Source: Mycobacterium sp. UM_CSW (GTDB lineage Bacteria; Actinomycetota; Actinomycetes; Mycobacteriales; Mycobacteriaceae). Taken from it: a DNA stretch of 64,000 bases. Shown here in pieces: positions 1-8,887 of the stretch. A program made the position numbers and the translations under genes. The stretch lies in contig NZ_AUWQ01000005.1 in assembly GCF_000455205.1 (NCBI RefSeq), positions 1-64,000 on the forward strand, given 5' to 3'. Position 1 is the stretch's first letter, and every line of letters begins with the position of its first letter. The notes beneath the pieces were generated by a model, which did no database searches, was not told the origin of the DNA, and saw only the letters and a program-made list of their open reading frames with translations.

Positions 1-17
1 GGGTCGCCACCATCGGT

Positions 18-671
18 CTAGCGCGGGTCCCTGGGTGCCCGACGGCGGATCTGCCCCTTCGCCCGTCGCACCCGTTTCACCGGATCTCGGCTTGTGCCGC
101 CGGCGATCTCGTCGCGCAGCTGCGCGATGTTGGAGATCTCCGCATACAAACCGCGAATCGCATAGTCGAGCACCGCGAACGAGCAACGCTGGTCCGGGTC
201 ATCGGCCAGACCGAGGTCGCGAGAGCGCTGCCGCGACCACAGCGCCTCGTCCAGCCGGGCGCGGGTCGCCTCGAGATGGCGGTCCAGCGTGTCGACCAGG
301 TGTTCCGGATTTTCGCCGCGCGCAAGCCAGGTCTTGAGGATGACGGGGTGTTTGATGACCACCCGATCCTCGGCCGGAAAGTGCTGGACCCACCGGCGCA
401 GCGCGTCCAGGCCCGAATCGGTGGTCTCGTACAACGTGATCGCGCGCTTGCCGGATTGGGCGCCGATCTCGCTGACCATGCCCCGCTCCAGCAAGCGGTT
501 CAGCTCGCGCCGCACGTGGCTCACCGACGGCGACCAGTAGAAGTGGCCGACCGAAAGTTCGGCACGCATCTTGATCTCGCCGGCGGTGAGTTGCTCGTCG
601 TTGGCGGCCAACACGCCCAGCACCAGGTAGGCCGTCACCGGAAGGCCGTTGCTGGTGCGGGCGGGACTCAT
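18..671 (-). CDS. PadR-family transcriptional regulator
   Basis: A 217-residue DNA-binding protein. Its N-terminal half (about residues 10-95) reads as a PadR-type winged helix (LVLGVLAANDEQLTAGEIK, then a wing ending in LYETTDSG), followed by a helical C-terminal half rich in Arg and Glu, as in PadR proteins with the Vir-type dimerisation domain. The open frame continues upstream, but ATG at 671 is preferred: it overlaps the stop of the OB-fold gene as ATGA, and the residues before it are not domain-like. It is the last gene of the minus-strand catabolic operon, so it probably regulates that operon. Its ligand is unknown. Confidence 0.75.
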   Translation of the reverse strand: MSPARTSNGLPVTAYLVLGVLAANDEQLTAGEIKMRAELSVGHFYWSPSVSHVRRELNRLLERGMVSEIGAQSGKRAITLYETTDSGLDALRRWVQHFPAEDRVVIKHPVILKTWLARGENPEHLVDTLDRHLEATRARLDEALWSRQRSRDLGLADDPDQRCSFAVLDYAIRGLYAEISNIAQLRDEIAGGTSRDPVKRVRRAKGQIRRRAPRDPR

Positions 672-1090
672 TGCAATCCAGTGAAATACGGCAGGGTGAC
701 GTCGGCGCCGACGGCGTGGAATTGCACCCGGACGCGCATGCCGATCGCCAGGTCGCCCGGGTCCACCCCGACGACGTTGGTCAGCATCTGGTAGCCCTCG
801 TCCAGCGTGACGATCGCCGGCGCATAGGGCGGCTCGAATTCCGCGGTGACCGGGCGATGCACCACCGTCCAGCTGTAGATCTCGCCGAGCCCGCCGCTGC
901 ACTCCCACCGCAGTTCGGCCGAAAGGCACTGGCGGCAATGCTCGGTCGGCGGAAAGTTCGACAGGCCGCACGCTTCGCAGCGTTGGTAACGCAACTCCCC
1001 CGCCCCGCAGCCCTGCCAGAAGGGGACGCTGAGTTCGCTGCCGGCGTGGGGCACCGGCCCGGTCTGTGGCCGCAACGGTTCGGATGTCAT
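668..1090 (-). CDS. Zn-ribbon OB-fold (DUF35) protein, partner of the thiolase-like enzyme
   Basis: A 140-residue protein with an N-terminal rubredoxin-like zinc ribbon (C38, C41, C52, C55 in CEAC and CRQC) followed by an OB-fold strand pattern (GEIYSWTVVHRP, then GMRVRVQF). This is the DUF35 architecture. In steroid side-chain catabolism DUF35 domains (ChsH2) form a complex with a thiolase-like aldolase (Ltp2). Here it directly follows a thiolase-like gene with ATGA-type overlap (1087-1090), so a two-subunit enzyme acting on acyl-CoA is likely. The substrate cannot be read from the sequence. Confidence 0.82.
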   Translation of the reverse strand: MTSEPLRPQTGPVPHAGSELSVPFWQGCGAGELRYQRCEACGLSNFPPTEHCRQCLSAELRWECSGGLGEIYSWTVVHRPVTAEFEPPYAPAIVTLDEGYQMLTNVVGVDPGDLAIGMRVRVQFHAVGADVTLPYFTGLQ

Positions 1091-2262
1091 AACGCTTCGT
1101 CTCCCAAGATCAGCACTGTGGTGAACAGCGCTCCCGCACCCCCGTTGCTGCAGAACGCGATGTGCGCGTCGGGCACCTGGAGGTCACCGGCCTGGCCGCG
1201 CAGCTGCTGAACGGCCCGGACGGCCCGCTGCATCATCTGCGGATTGGAGCCGGCGTGGCTGAAGGACATGGTCCCCCCGTCGGTGGTGACCGGATGGCTG
1301 CCGTCGATCGCGATGTGGCCATCTGCGACGAACGGTCCGCCCTCGCCGTCGCCGCAGAAGCCGAAAGCCTCTAGCTGGCGGATGATTTCGAAGGAGAACG
1401 GATCGTAGAGCTCCAGCACATCGACGTCGTCGGGACGCAGGCCGGCGTGGGCGAAGGCCCGCTCGGCCGCGCGCCTGCCCACGACGCCATTGACGTAGTG
1501 GCCGTGATCGCCGCGCCGGCCGGCGAGGTCCCACGCGGGCGGGTGCTGATACGACGGGCCATGAAAGTCCGCGCCGCTGCCCAACGCGTAGATCGGTTGG
1601 CCGGCGACGTCCACCTGGTCGATGTTGGCCACGACGAGTGCGCAGCCGCCCTCGGAGGTGGTGGCGCAATCGAGGAGATGAAACGGGTCGGCGATCGGCC
1701 GCGACGCGGTGATGTCTTCCGGCGCGAACGGACCCCGTTGGTAGTAAACGGCTTCGGGGTTTCGCGACCCGTTGTTGCGAATGGTCGCCGCGACCATCGA
1801 CAGTTGTTCGCGGGTGGTGCCGTAGACGTGCATGTGGCGCCGGGCGATCAGCGCGAACTCGGCGGTGGTGAACATCCCCCAGGGCGCGACGAATTCGTTC
1901 TCGGGCCGGGTCCACGGAGCAGTGGCCTGATGGTCGCGGTATTCACCGGCTTGCGCGGCGACCAAGACGACGACGTCGGCCATGCCGTGCTCGATCGCGG
2001 CCGCCGCCTCGGTGATCATGCCTACCCCGAACGCCAGTCCCTGCCAGGCCGGCCCGAGGCGCAGGTCGTAGATCAACGCGGTGGACAGCGGGCCCGCGCT
2101 GATCCCGTCGACGTCCTCGAGGCTCAGGCCGGCGTCGGCGAGCGCTCCGTGAATGGCCTTGAGCGCCAGGCTTCGTGACGTTTCGCCGTCCAGTCGGCGG
2201 CCCTGCCGGGTGTTGTGCACTCCGGCGATCGCCGCGGTCCGCTTCGACGGGCTAGTTTTCAT
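1087..2262 (-). CDS. Thiolase-fold enzyme (lipid-transfer/Ltp2-like), first copy
   Basis: A 391-residue thiolase-superfamily protein. The start at 2262 gives the expected N-terminus (AAIAGVHNTRQGR...SLALKAIHGALADAGL) and removes 68 unrelated residues. The region where thiolases carry the nucleophilic Cys has no cysteine (AGPLSTALIYD..., GVGMITEAAAA). The C-terminal half keeps ELYDPFS, a GG-S-H motif (GGTMSFSHAGSNP) and a glycine-rich end. Lack of the nucleophile argues against ordinary thiolysis and favours an aldolase-like role with the DUF35 protein encoded next. The start overlaps the end of the preceding 109-residue gene by 11 bp, indicating one operon. Confidence 0.78.
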   Translation of the reverse strand: MKTSPSKRTAAIAGVHNTRQGRRLDGETSRSLALKAIHGALADAGLSLEDVDGISAGPLSTALIYDLRLGPAWQGLAFGVGMITEAAAAIEHGMADVVVLVAAQAGEYRDHQATAPWTRPENEFVAPWGMFTTAEFALIARRHMHVYGTTREQLSMVAATIRNNGSRNPEAVYYQRGPFAPEDITASRPIADPFHLLDCATTSEGGCALVVANIDQVDVAGQPIYALGSGADFHGPSYQHPPAWDLAGRRGDHGHYVNGVVGRRAAERAFAHAGLRPDDVDVLELYDPFSFEIIRQLEAFGFCGDGEGGPFVADGHIAIDGSHPVTTDGGTMSFSHAGSNPQMMQRAVRAVQQLRGQAGDLQVPDAHIAFCSNGGAGALFTTVLILGDEAL

Positions 2263-2581
2263 CCGCGACAACTCCCAGGTAGGTTCCGACGACGTCGTAT
2301 TGTTGCCCGTCGCGTTCGATGGTGCCGATCGTCGTGGTCCGCGCGCCGCGGGGTGCGGCACCGGTTTCGACCACGTCGATCCGCACGTCGATCGGCCGTG
2401 CCGATTGCGGATCGGTGATCTCGACGACCATCCCCACCGCCCGTTCGCTCTCGTCCCACTCGACACCGGTGATCCGATGGCGGGCGGTCAACTCCATCAC
2501 CACGGAGTCCTGGCGCACCAGGAACCGGACGGGGGCGCAGGGCTCGCCGGCGCGCGGCGGGACGCACAGCGTGACCGCCAC
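2252..2581 (-). CDS. Conserved-looking hypothetical protein, 109 aa
   Basis: A small protein starting with GTG at 2581, just overlapping the stop of the CoA-transferase gene, and ending inside the start of the thiolase-like gene. It looks like a beta-rich fold (VVMELTARHRITGVEWDE, AVGMVVEITDP, RPIDVRIDVVETG). I recognise no family. The tight overlaps on both sides and the codon usage support it as a real operon member. It may be a small accessory subunit of the acyl-CoA pathway, but that is inference. Confidence 0.6.
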   Translation of the reverse strand: MAVTLCVPPRAGEPCAPVRFLVRQDSVVMELTARHRITGVEWDESERAVGMVVEITDPQSARPIDVRIDVVETGAAPRGARTTTIGTIERDGQQYDVVGTYLGVVADEN

Positions 2582-2582
2582 G

Positions 2583-4916
2583 TCAGAGGCCCGCCGGGCG
2601 TGCGCTGGTGGCCCCCAAGGCGCGCAGCTCTACCAGATCCCGTTGGCTGCGGCCGAGAATTCCCGTCAGCACCTCGTCGGTGTGCTGGCCATACAGCGGG
2701 GGCACCCGCCGAAGCCAGCGTCGTGGCTTCCCGACGAAGGCGAAGGGCATGCCGGTGCACAGGAACGAACCCGCGACGGGGTGGTCGATCTCTTCCCAGA
2801 AGCCTCGGGCGAGCAGTTGCGGGTCGCTCAGCAGCTCCGCGGCCGGCGTGACGCGCGCCGCCGCCAGCCCGCCGGCGCGCAGCGCCGTCACCGCGTCGGT
2901 CGCCGAACGCCGGGCGGTCCAGCCGGAAATGAGCTTGTCGATTTCGTCGGCCCCTTCGCGCCAGGCGGCGCTGTCGGGGCCGAGGTCGGGTCGCTCGATG
3001 AGCGCCGCCAACGACGCGCGAGCGGCGTCTCCCAGGGCGGCGAGCGCGACCCATTCGTCGTCGCCACGGCACGGGTACACGCCCTGGGGTGTCGCGCCCG
3101 GGCCCCTGTTTCCGTTGCGGCGCAACTCGATCCCGTTGCGCGAGTACTCGACCACCACCTCGGCCGCCACGTTCAGCGCAGCCTCGACCATCGTCGACTC
3201 GACATGCATCCCGGTCCCGTCCCGGTCGCGAACCACGAGCGCCGCAATCGCCGCGAACGCGGCATGCAGCCCCGCCATCGGGTCGCATACCCCACGCGGG
3301 ATCACCGGCGGGCCGTCGGCGTGTCCGGTCACCCACGCCATTCCGGTCGCCTGCTCCATCGTCTGGGCGAAGCCCACGCGATCGCGCCACGGGCCGTCGA
3401 GGCCAAACGCGGGCATCCGCACCATGATCGCGCGCGGATTGGCCGCGGTCACCGCATCCCAGTCCAGGCCGAAATTCTCCATCACCCGCGGTGAGAAGTT
3501 CTCGATCACCAGATCGCTCGCGGCGATGAGCTCCAAGGCGATGGCGCGCCCTGCGTCGACGCTGAGTTCGGCGCTGATGCCGCGCTTGTTGTTGTTGCTG
3601 CACAAGAACACCGGGCCCCACTCCCACCACTGGTCCCAGTCGGGTGGGCGGCCGGCGGAGAGCCTCATGCCGTCGGGCCGGCGGACGCCCTCGAGCTTGA
3701 TCACGTCGGCGCCGAGGCAGCCCAGGAATTGGGTGGCGACCGGTCCCGCCCAGAACGCGGTGAAGTCGGTTATCCGTATGTCGGACAACGGGAGTGCGTC
3801 CGCGTCAGCGGCTGGCGGCCGGTGGGGCCGCGGCGGCCAGTGGACGCCGCCGTTGTCCGCGCCCAGCAGCGGGGGCCGTCCGGGCGGCGTGGTCGCCATC
3901 GCGTCGCTCCGATACGGCACCCGTGGCTGCACGCCGCCGGGTCCCGATTCGACGAAGACGCCGCGTTCGACGAAGTGGTCGACCTTCGGGAGTGTGGCCG
4001 GGGTGCCGATGGGAGCCACCGGGATGCGGAAGGCCACTGCGAGGTCGATGATCTCTTGCGTGGTACGGGTTTCCGTCCACTGCGTGACCATGCTGAGGAA
4101 TTCGTCGCGGCGCTCGACCCGTCCGACGAACGACGCGAGCTCGGCGTCGTCGAGCAGGTCGGCACGATCGATCATCACCAGAAAGTCCTGGAACTGTTGC
4201 GCGGTGATGGTGCAGAAGCCGACCATGCCGTCGGCCGTGGGAACGATCGACGGTAGTTCCAGGCTGCGTTGCTGCTGAAGGGAATCCGCGCCCAGCACGC
4301 TGGCCGACATGGCGGACAGCCCGCCCATCGCGATCGCCATCGCCTCGTAGGTCGAGACGTCGATGACCTCTCCGCCTCCGCCCCGGGCGGCGCGGCGGGC
4401 CGTCGCGGCGGCGACGGGCGCGGCGAACGAGCCGGCCAGCCACTCACCGAGCCGCCCACCCGCCTGTACTGGTTCGTCGCCCGGCCAGCCGCGGCCGTCG
4501 ATCGAGCCGCACAGGGCCTGCAGGATGAACTCGTTGGCCACCACCTGTTCTTCGACGTAGGGCCCGGTGGTGCCGAACGGCGTCACCGCCACGATCACCG
4601 CCGACGGTCCGGTGTGCGCGGTGATGTCGTCGAGGGTCCAGCCGTCGGTCAGGTCGGTGAGCACGATGTCGGCGCCGGCCAGCAGCGCCGCCGCCCGCCC
4701 ACGGTCGTTCACCGACTTCTTGCCGGCGGCCAGGTAGCCGAACAGTGCGCCGGCGGGTCCGCCGGCCGACCAGCTCCGCATCGAATCGCCCTGCGGTGAT
4801 TCAATTTTCACGACGTCGGCGCCGGCATCGACGAACATCTTGCCGCAGTAGGACACCGCGATGCCGTTGGATAACTCCAGCACCCGCCAGTCGGCGAACG
4901 GTGCCCGGGCGGCCAC
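2583..4916 (-). CDS. Fused family III CoA-transferase (CaiB/BaiF), two tandem domains
   Basis: A 777-residue protein made of two family III CoA-transferase domains. The N-terminal copy begins WRVLELSNGIAVSYCGKMFVDAGADVVKIE and the C-terminal copy begins near residue 380 (IRITDFTAFWAGPVATQFLGCLGADVIKLE). Such enzymes move CoA between carboxylic acids through an aspartyl-CoA thioester. The catalytic Asp is visible in the C-terminal half (RGVCDPMAGLHAAF), while the matching N-terminal place reads GEWLAGSF, with Glu. Fused proteins of this size (Rv1866 type) occur in mycobacteria. The GTG start directly follows the amidohydrolase stop, so the two are co-transcribed. It probably activates an acid as its CoA ester. 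Confidence 0.88.
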   Translation of the reverse strand: MAARAPFADWRVLELSNGIAVSYCGKMFVDAGADVVKIESPQGDSMRSWSAGGPAGALFGYLAAGKKSVNDRGRAAALLAGADIVLTDLTDGWTLDDITAHTGPSAVIVAVTPFGTTGPYVEEQVVANEFILQALCGSIDGRGWPGDEPVQAGGRLGEWLAGSFAAPVAAATARRAARGGGGEVIDVSTYEAMAIAMGGLSAMSASVLGADSLQQQRSLELPSIVPTADGMVGFCTITAQQFQDFLVMIDRADLLDDAELASFVGRVERRDEFLSMVTQWTETRTTQEIIDLAVAFRIPVAPIGTPATLPKVDHFVERGVFVESGPGGVQPRVPYRSDAMATTPPGRPPLLGADNGGVHWPPRPHRPPAADADALPLSDIRITDFTAFWAGPVATQFLGCLGADVIKLEGVRRPDGMRLSAGRPPDWDQWWEWGPVFLCSNNNKRGISAELSVDAGRAIALELIAASDLVIENFSPRVMENFGLDWDAVTAANPRAIMVRMPAFGLDGPWRDRVGFAQTMEQATGMAWVTGHADGPPVIPRGVCDPMAGLHAAFAAIAALVVRDRDGTGMHVESTMVEAALNVAAEVVVEYSRNGIELRRNGNRGPGATPQGVYPCRGDDEWVALAALGDAARASLAALIERPDLGPDSAAWREGADEIDKLISGWTARRSATDAVTALRAGGLAAARVTPAAELLSDPQLLARGFWEEIDHPVAGSFLCTGMPFAFVGKPRRWLRRVPPLYGQHTDEVLTGILGRSQRDLVELRALGATSARPAGL

Positions 4917-6272
4917 TCAGTTGCCCAGGGTGGTGGCGCGCCCGGCGATGCCCGTTATCTCGACCGTCGGCGGCGGCTGCCCCTGCGCCAGGGCCTGCAG
5001 ACCAGCCTGCGTCATCCGGGTCCACGCGTCGCGGTCGCGCTGGCCGGCCGGGCGGCCGACGTGTGTGACGACGTCGACGTCGCTGGCCTGCGAGCGCAGG
5101 TAGCCGGCGCGGGCGTGCTCCTTGGGGATGTACCGGAAGGGGTCGAACGAGTATGCGGCCATGGCATTTTGGTGCGTGATCTTGTCGATGACCGAGTCGT
5201 CCAGGTGCCCCATGGTCTCGATGACGTCCTCCGGTGCGAACGGCCAGTTGCTGTCGGAATGCGGGAAGTCGGACTCCCAGCACAGCATGTCCTCGTTGAA
5301 CCAATCCATGTTGCGCACGCCGACCTTGTCGCTGATGAAGCAGGTGTAGAAGTGGCGCTTGAACACATCGCTGGGTCCGGCATAGCCGGGTGGAAATTTC
5401 GCCAGCGTCCAGCCCGAGTGGCGGTTGTAGACGTGCTCGGCGCGCCAGAGGAAGTAGGGAATCCAGCCGACATCACCCTCGGTCAGCGAGAACTTCAGCT
5501 GCGGGAAGTCGGCCCAGAATTCGGCCCAGATCAGCTCGGTGAAGGTGAACATGCTCATCATCGACGACGCCGTCATCTGCACGCTGGGCGGCGCGTCCGT
5601 CGACACCTGCGGAGAGCGAGACGCCGAGCCCACATGGGTGCACAGCACCGTCTTGTTCTCGCAGACGGCCTCGAACAGCGGATACCAGTATTTGGTGTGA
5701 ATGCTGGGCATTTGCAAGGCTTCCGGGTTCTCCGAGAATGTCACCGCGTGGCAGCCCTTGTCGGCCAGCCGCTTGACCTCCTTGGCGGCCTCGGCGACGT
5801 CGAAGAGTGGCAGGATGCCGCAGGGGATGAACCGGCCCGGGTAGGCCGCACACCACTCGTCGACGTGCCAGTCGTTGTACGCCTTGATCATCACCAGGTT
5901 CACGTCACGGTCGGGACCCTGGTTGAGCACCTGGCCCGAGAAGCCGGTGAAATTGGGGAAGTTCAGGCCCGCCAGCTGCCCGCCGGCGTTCATGTCGCGG
6001 ACCCGCTCGTCGACGTTGAAGCAGCCCGGCCGCATCTCGTCGTAGCGCGAGGCGTCGATGTTGTACATCTCGCGGGGCTTTCCGGCGACGGCGTTCAGGC
6101 CCATGTTGCGTCCGCGAACCTCGCCGTAGTACCACTGCTGGACGCCGTCGGGTTCGAGGACCACCCGGGGGGCCAGGTCCCTATATTTCGCGGGGACGTG
6201 CGCGTCGAACATGTCGGCCGGCTCGGCGATGTGGTCGTCCACGCTGATCAGGATCAGGTCGTCCTTGTTCAT
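4917..6272 (-). CDS. Amidohydrolase-2 family metal-dependent hydrolase
   Basis: A 451-residue TIM-barrel amidohydrolase of the ACMSD/decarboxylase-like branch. The N-terminal metal motif appears as VDDHIAEP (residues 11-18), with later conserved stretches CTHVGS, LSLTEGDVGWIPYF and a C-terminal ESDFPHSDSNWP whose Asp is the typical last metal ligand. It is the first gene of the minus-strand operon and has a clear ribosome site (GAGGAG about 7 nt before ATG 6272). These enzymes hydrolyse or decarboxylate cyclic or aromatic substrates, so it may open a ring or remove a carboxyl group before or after CoA activation. Confidence 0.85.
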   Translation of the reverse strand: MNKDDLILISVDDHIAEPADMFDAHVPAKYRDLAPRVVLEPDGVQQWYYGEVRGRNMGLNAVAGKPREMYNIDASRYDEMRPGCFNVDERVRDMNAGGQLAGLNFPNFTGFSGQVLNQGPDRDVNLVMIKAYNDWHVDEWCAAYPGRFIPCGILPLFDVAEAAKEVKRLADKGCHAVTFSENPEALQMPSIHTKYWYPLFEAVCENKTVLCTHVGSASRSPQVSTDAPPSVQMTASSMMSMFTFTELIWAEFWADFPQLKFSLTEGDVGWIPYFLWRAEHVYNRHSGWTLAKFPPGYAGPSDVFKRHFYTCFISDKVGVRNMDWFNEDMLCWESDFPHSDSNWPFAPEDVIETMGHLDDSVIDKITHQNAMAAYSFDPFRYIPKEHARAGYLRSQASDVDVVTHVGRPAGQRDRDAWTRMTQAGLQALAQGQPPPTVEITGIAGRATTLGN

Positions 6273-6296
6273 GCCGCACTCCTCTGCCGATATAGC

Positions 6297-6444
6297 GACT
6301 AGTAGACAATGATTCCTGTCACAGAGTCAACGGCGCCGTGTGTCATGGCCGAGCGGCAAATACGTGCTGGCACCGCCATTATTCAACCGCTTCAATCGCC
6401 CGCCCACCATGGAGTCCCAGTCAATAGTGAGGGACTATTAGTCC
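6297..6444. promoter_or_regulatory. Divergent control region with GACTAKTAG motifs and overlapping inverted repeats
   Basis: This lies between divergent operons starting at 6272 (minus) and 6542 (plus). GACTAGTAG at 6297-6305 and GACTATTAG at 6433-6441 differ at one base and sit near each flanking gene. Around the second copy two inverted repeats overlap: AATAGT-N5-ACTATT (6423-6439) and GGACTA-T-TAGTCC (6432-6444). This looks like a repressor operator; the PadR regulator ending the minus operon is the obvious candidate, by inference. Confidence 0.4.
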
Positions 6445-6541
6445 AGCACTGCGGGTGAGCCCGGACGGGGGCCGCGCGTCCCACGTGGGTCGCCCTCCCG
6501 ATATTCGGGCGAATCGGCGCCCGGAGGCTGACGCATCGTCT

Positions 6542-7633
6542 ATGCATGTGGCTATGGCTGAAACCCAGGCTCCGAAGGCGCGCGCCGCGTGGCAGTTCTT
6601 CCAGCAGATGCTGGCCGACGTCACCAAGATCGTGACCGAGGACGCCGAATCTGAACGGGAGCTCCTCGAGGGGCTGCGCGTCATCGCCCGCGTCTCGTCG
6701 CTGTGTTCGCAACTGTCCGTCGAGGCCGACCCCGACCGGCCCGCGTTCTTCGATATGTGTTCTCCGACAAGGATGGTCGGCGGCCCCAACCCCGACGGCA
6801 ACTACTACCTGGCGATGATCCGCGGTGATCGGAGCTACCGGATCACCGGCACCCGAGGCACCAGCGCCTATCTCGGGTTTCAGATCCTGGCCGGCACTGG
6901 CCTGACCCCCCGCCGGATGGCGAACTACGTCAGCGACACCGGCTTGACGCTAAGCGGCGACGAGTTCGCGCTGGTGCTGTCTTCGGAAGAACCCGCCGAT
7001 CTCGCCGGCGCGCAATGGGTGAAGATTCCCGAGGACGCGTCCTCGGTTGTCGTCCGCGAGTACATCGGCGATCCCGCCTCCGAGACGTTGGCCACCATGC
7101 GCATCGACGCCCTGGACCCCGACCCCGTCGCGCCGTTGACCGACGACGAACTCGCCGACCAGTTCACGGCGATGGCGTGGTCGCTGATGAAGCTGGTCAC
7201 GCTGCACCGCACCATCAAGCCCGAGCTCCTGGAGACGCCCAACACCCTGCTGACCGCCGAGGCCGCCGATCTGGGTGCCGCCGACACCACGCCGGACAAC
7301 CTGTACATGATGGGGACATTCCGGCTCGATCCCGGGCAGGCGCTGGTTCTCGACATCGAGCCGCCCGACACGCGCTACTGGAACGTGACGCTGGAAAGCC
7401 TCTGGCACGAGTGCCTGGAGCCGCGCCGCCGGCACAGCTCGGTGACAAGTCGCGCGGTGCGGCCCGACGCGGACGGGCGGGTGCGGATCGCCATCTCGGC
7501 GGAGGACTTCGGCATCGGCCACTGGCTCGACACCGGCGGCCGGCACCGCGGGTTCGTGGTGGTGCGCTGGCTGGACAACCCCAGCCCGCCGGACGTCTCG
7601 GTGTCGGTCCACGAGGGAAAGGTCCGGGCATGA
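6542..7633 (+). CDS. DUF1214 domain-containing protein
   Basis: A 363-residue protein with the DUF1214 pattern: NPDGNYYLAMIRGDRSYRITGTRGTSAYLGFQ near the N-terminus and the C-terminal block WNVTLESLWHECLE...VTSRAV...DGRVRIAISAEDFG. The function of this family is poorly known; members often sit beside lipid or steroid catabolic genes. The start is uncertain: ATG 6542 (GGAGG 14 nt upstream) and ATG 6554 are both possible, and the longer open frame to 6455 is unlikely. The stop overlaps the sulfotransferase start as ATGA, so the pair is one operon. Confidence 0.75.
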   Translation: MHVAMAETQAPKARAAWQFFQQMLADVTKIVTEDAESERELLEGLRVIARVSSLCSQLSVEADPDRPAFFDMCSPTRMVGGPNPDGNYYLAMIRGDRSYRITGTRGTSAYLGFQILAGTGLTPRRMANYVSDTGLTLSGDEFALVLSSEEPADLAGAQWVKIPEDASSVVVREYIGDPASETLATMRIDALDPDPVAPLTDDELADQFTAMAWSLMKLVTLHRTIKPELLETPNTLLTAEAADLGAADTTPDNLYMMGTFRLDPGQALVLDIEPPDTRYWNVTLESLWHECLEPRRRHSSVTSRAVRPDADGRVRIAISAEDFGIGHWLDTGGRHRGFVVVRWLDNPSPPDVSVSVHEGKVRA

Positions 7634-8802
7634 CGCTGCAGGAGCGATTCGCCCCGGAGCGGCTGATCGCCGCCGCCTGCGAGGAGGCCGGGAGTGACGA
7701 CTTCGGCGACGACGGGTGGCAGGCCGGGCTGCAGCGGCTGACCGATGGGCTGGTCAACGAGGCGCGTTTGTCGGCGATCGGGGTAGAGATCGCCTACCTC
7801 GACGTCATGCGTGCCCTGAAGAACCGGCTCGGCGTAATCGACTGGCGCAAGCAACATCCGGAGGTCGCCGACAAGCCGATCACGGCGCCGATCTTCATCG
7901 TGGGCCAGCCGCGCAGCGGCACCACGATCCTCTATGACCTGCTCGCCCAGGACCCCGACCTGCGGGCGCCGCTGACGTGGGAGGTGGATGCGCCCTGTCC
8001 GGTCCCGCAGCCCGAGACCTATCACGACGATCCGCGGATCGCGCAGACGCAGGCCAGCATCGAACTCTCCGAGCAGATCATCCCGGGGTTCTTGGCATTT
8101 CACCCGATGGGCGCGCTCGTCGGGCAGGAGTGCGTCCGCATCACGGCCAGCGAGTTCACCAGCATGATCTTCTCGGTGCAATACCGGCTGCCGAGCTACT
8201 ACCGCTGGCTGCTGTACGAGGCCGACCACACCGGCGCCTACCGCTTCCACCGAATCTTCCTGCAGCACCTGCAGTCCGGCGTTCCCGGTCAGTGGCTCCT
8301 GAAATCGCCGGCGCACCTGTGGCACCTCGACACCCTGCTCGCCGAATATCCGGACGCGCTGATCGTGCAGACCCACCGCGATCCGCTCAACGTCATCTCG
8401 TCGATCGCCGCGCTGACCCACCACCTGCGGCGGATGGGCAGCGACGAATCCGACATCGCCGAGTGCGCGGCCCAGTCCTACGAAGAAGTGGTCGTCGGCC
8501 TCGAGCGCGGGATGGCTTTGCGCGACAGCGGCGCGGTGCCGCCCGGCCGCGTGGTGGACGTCCTGTTCACCGATTTCATGAACGACCCGTGGACCACGAT
8601 CAAGGACATCTACCAAAAGCTGGGCCGCGAGCTGAAACCCGAGGCCGCACAGCGGATGCGCGACTTCCTGGCTGCCCACCCCGGCGACGGCGGGGGCAGC
8701 CGATACACGTGGTCGGACACCGCCCTGGACGCCGCCGAGGTCCGCGACCGGGTGAGCGCCTATCAGGACCGCTACGGGGTACCGACCGAGCGGCTGAAGT
8801 AA
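7630..8802 (+). CDS. Sulfotransferase family protein
   Basis: A 390-residue sulfotransferase. The 5'-phosphosulfate-binding loop is clear at residues 91-99 (VGQPRSGTT), followed by strand-helix patterns typical of Stf-type enzymes (WLLKSPAHLWHLDTLLAEYPDALIVQTHRDP, with the Arg and Ser that contact the 3'-phosphate). It would transfer sulfate from PAPS to a hydroxyl or lipid acceptor. Mycobacteria carry many such genes and the acceptor cannot be deduced. ATG 7630 overlaps the DUF1214 stop, which fixes the start against a longer upstream open frame. Confidence 0.88.
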   Translation: MTLQERFAPERLIAAACEEAGSDDFGDDGWQAGLQRLTDGLVNEARLSAIGVEIAYLDVMRALKNRLGVIDWRKQHPEVADKPITAPIFIVGQPRSGTTILYDLLAQDPDLRAPLTWEVDAPCPVPQPETYHDDPRIAQTQASIELSEQIIPGFLAFHPMGALVGQECVRITASEFTSMIFSVQYRLPSYYRWLLYEADHTGAYRFHRIFLQHLQSGVPGQWLLKSPAHLWHLDTLLAEYPDALIVQTHRDPLNVISSIAALTHHLRRMGSDESDIAECAAQSYEEVVVGLERGMALRDSGAVPPGRVVDVLFTDFMNDPWTTIKDIYQKLGRELKPEAAQRMRDFLAAHPGDGGGSRYTWSDTALDAAEVRDRVSAYQDRYGVPTERLK

Positions 8803-8828
8803 TTGGCGCCTAACGTGCCGGCCGAGGT

Positions 8829-8880
8829 CCCGGCTGGCCGGGCGTTCGAATCCTTTCGCCCGGCTGGGCGGGCGCTCGAA
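8829..8880. repeat. Two-copy 22-bp direct repeat between convergent genes
   Basis: 8829-8850 and 8859-8880 both begin CCCGGCTGG and end CGAA. They match at 20 of 22 positions and are separated by the 8 bp TCCTTTCG (30-bp period). The repeat lies in the 85-bp gap between the sulfotransferase and OB-fold stop codons. It could be a seed for a variable-number repeat or a shared terminator structure. Confidence 0.7.
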
Positions 8881-8887
8881 GCGAGGC

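Noticed and set aside
2497-3630. Long open frame opposite the fused CoA-transferase (and similar long frames at 2319-3494, 2608-4278 and 5061-6302)
   Set aside because: Arg-, Pro- and Ala-rich translations without domain character. They are antisense or shifted shadows caused by high GC content.
8829-8880. CRISPR-like array
   Set aside because: Only two copies and an 8-bp spacer; no cas genes nearby.
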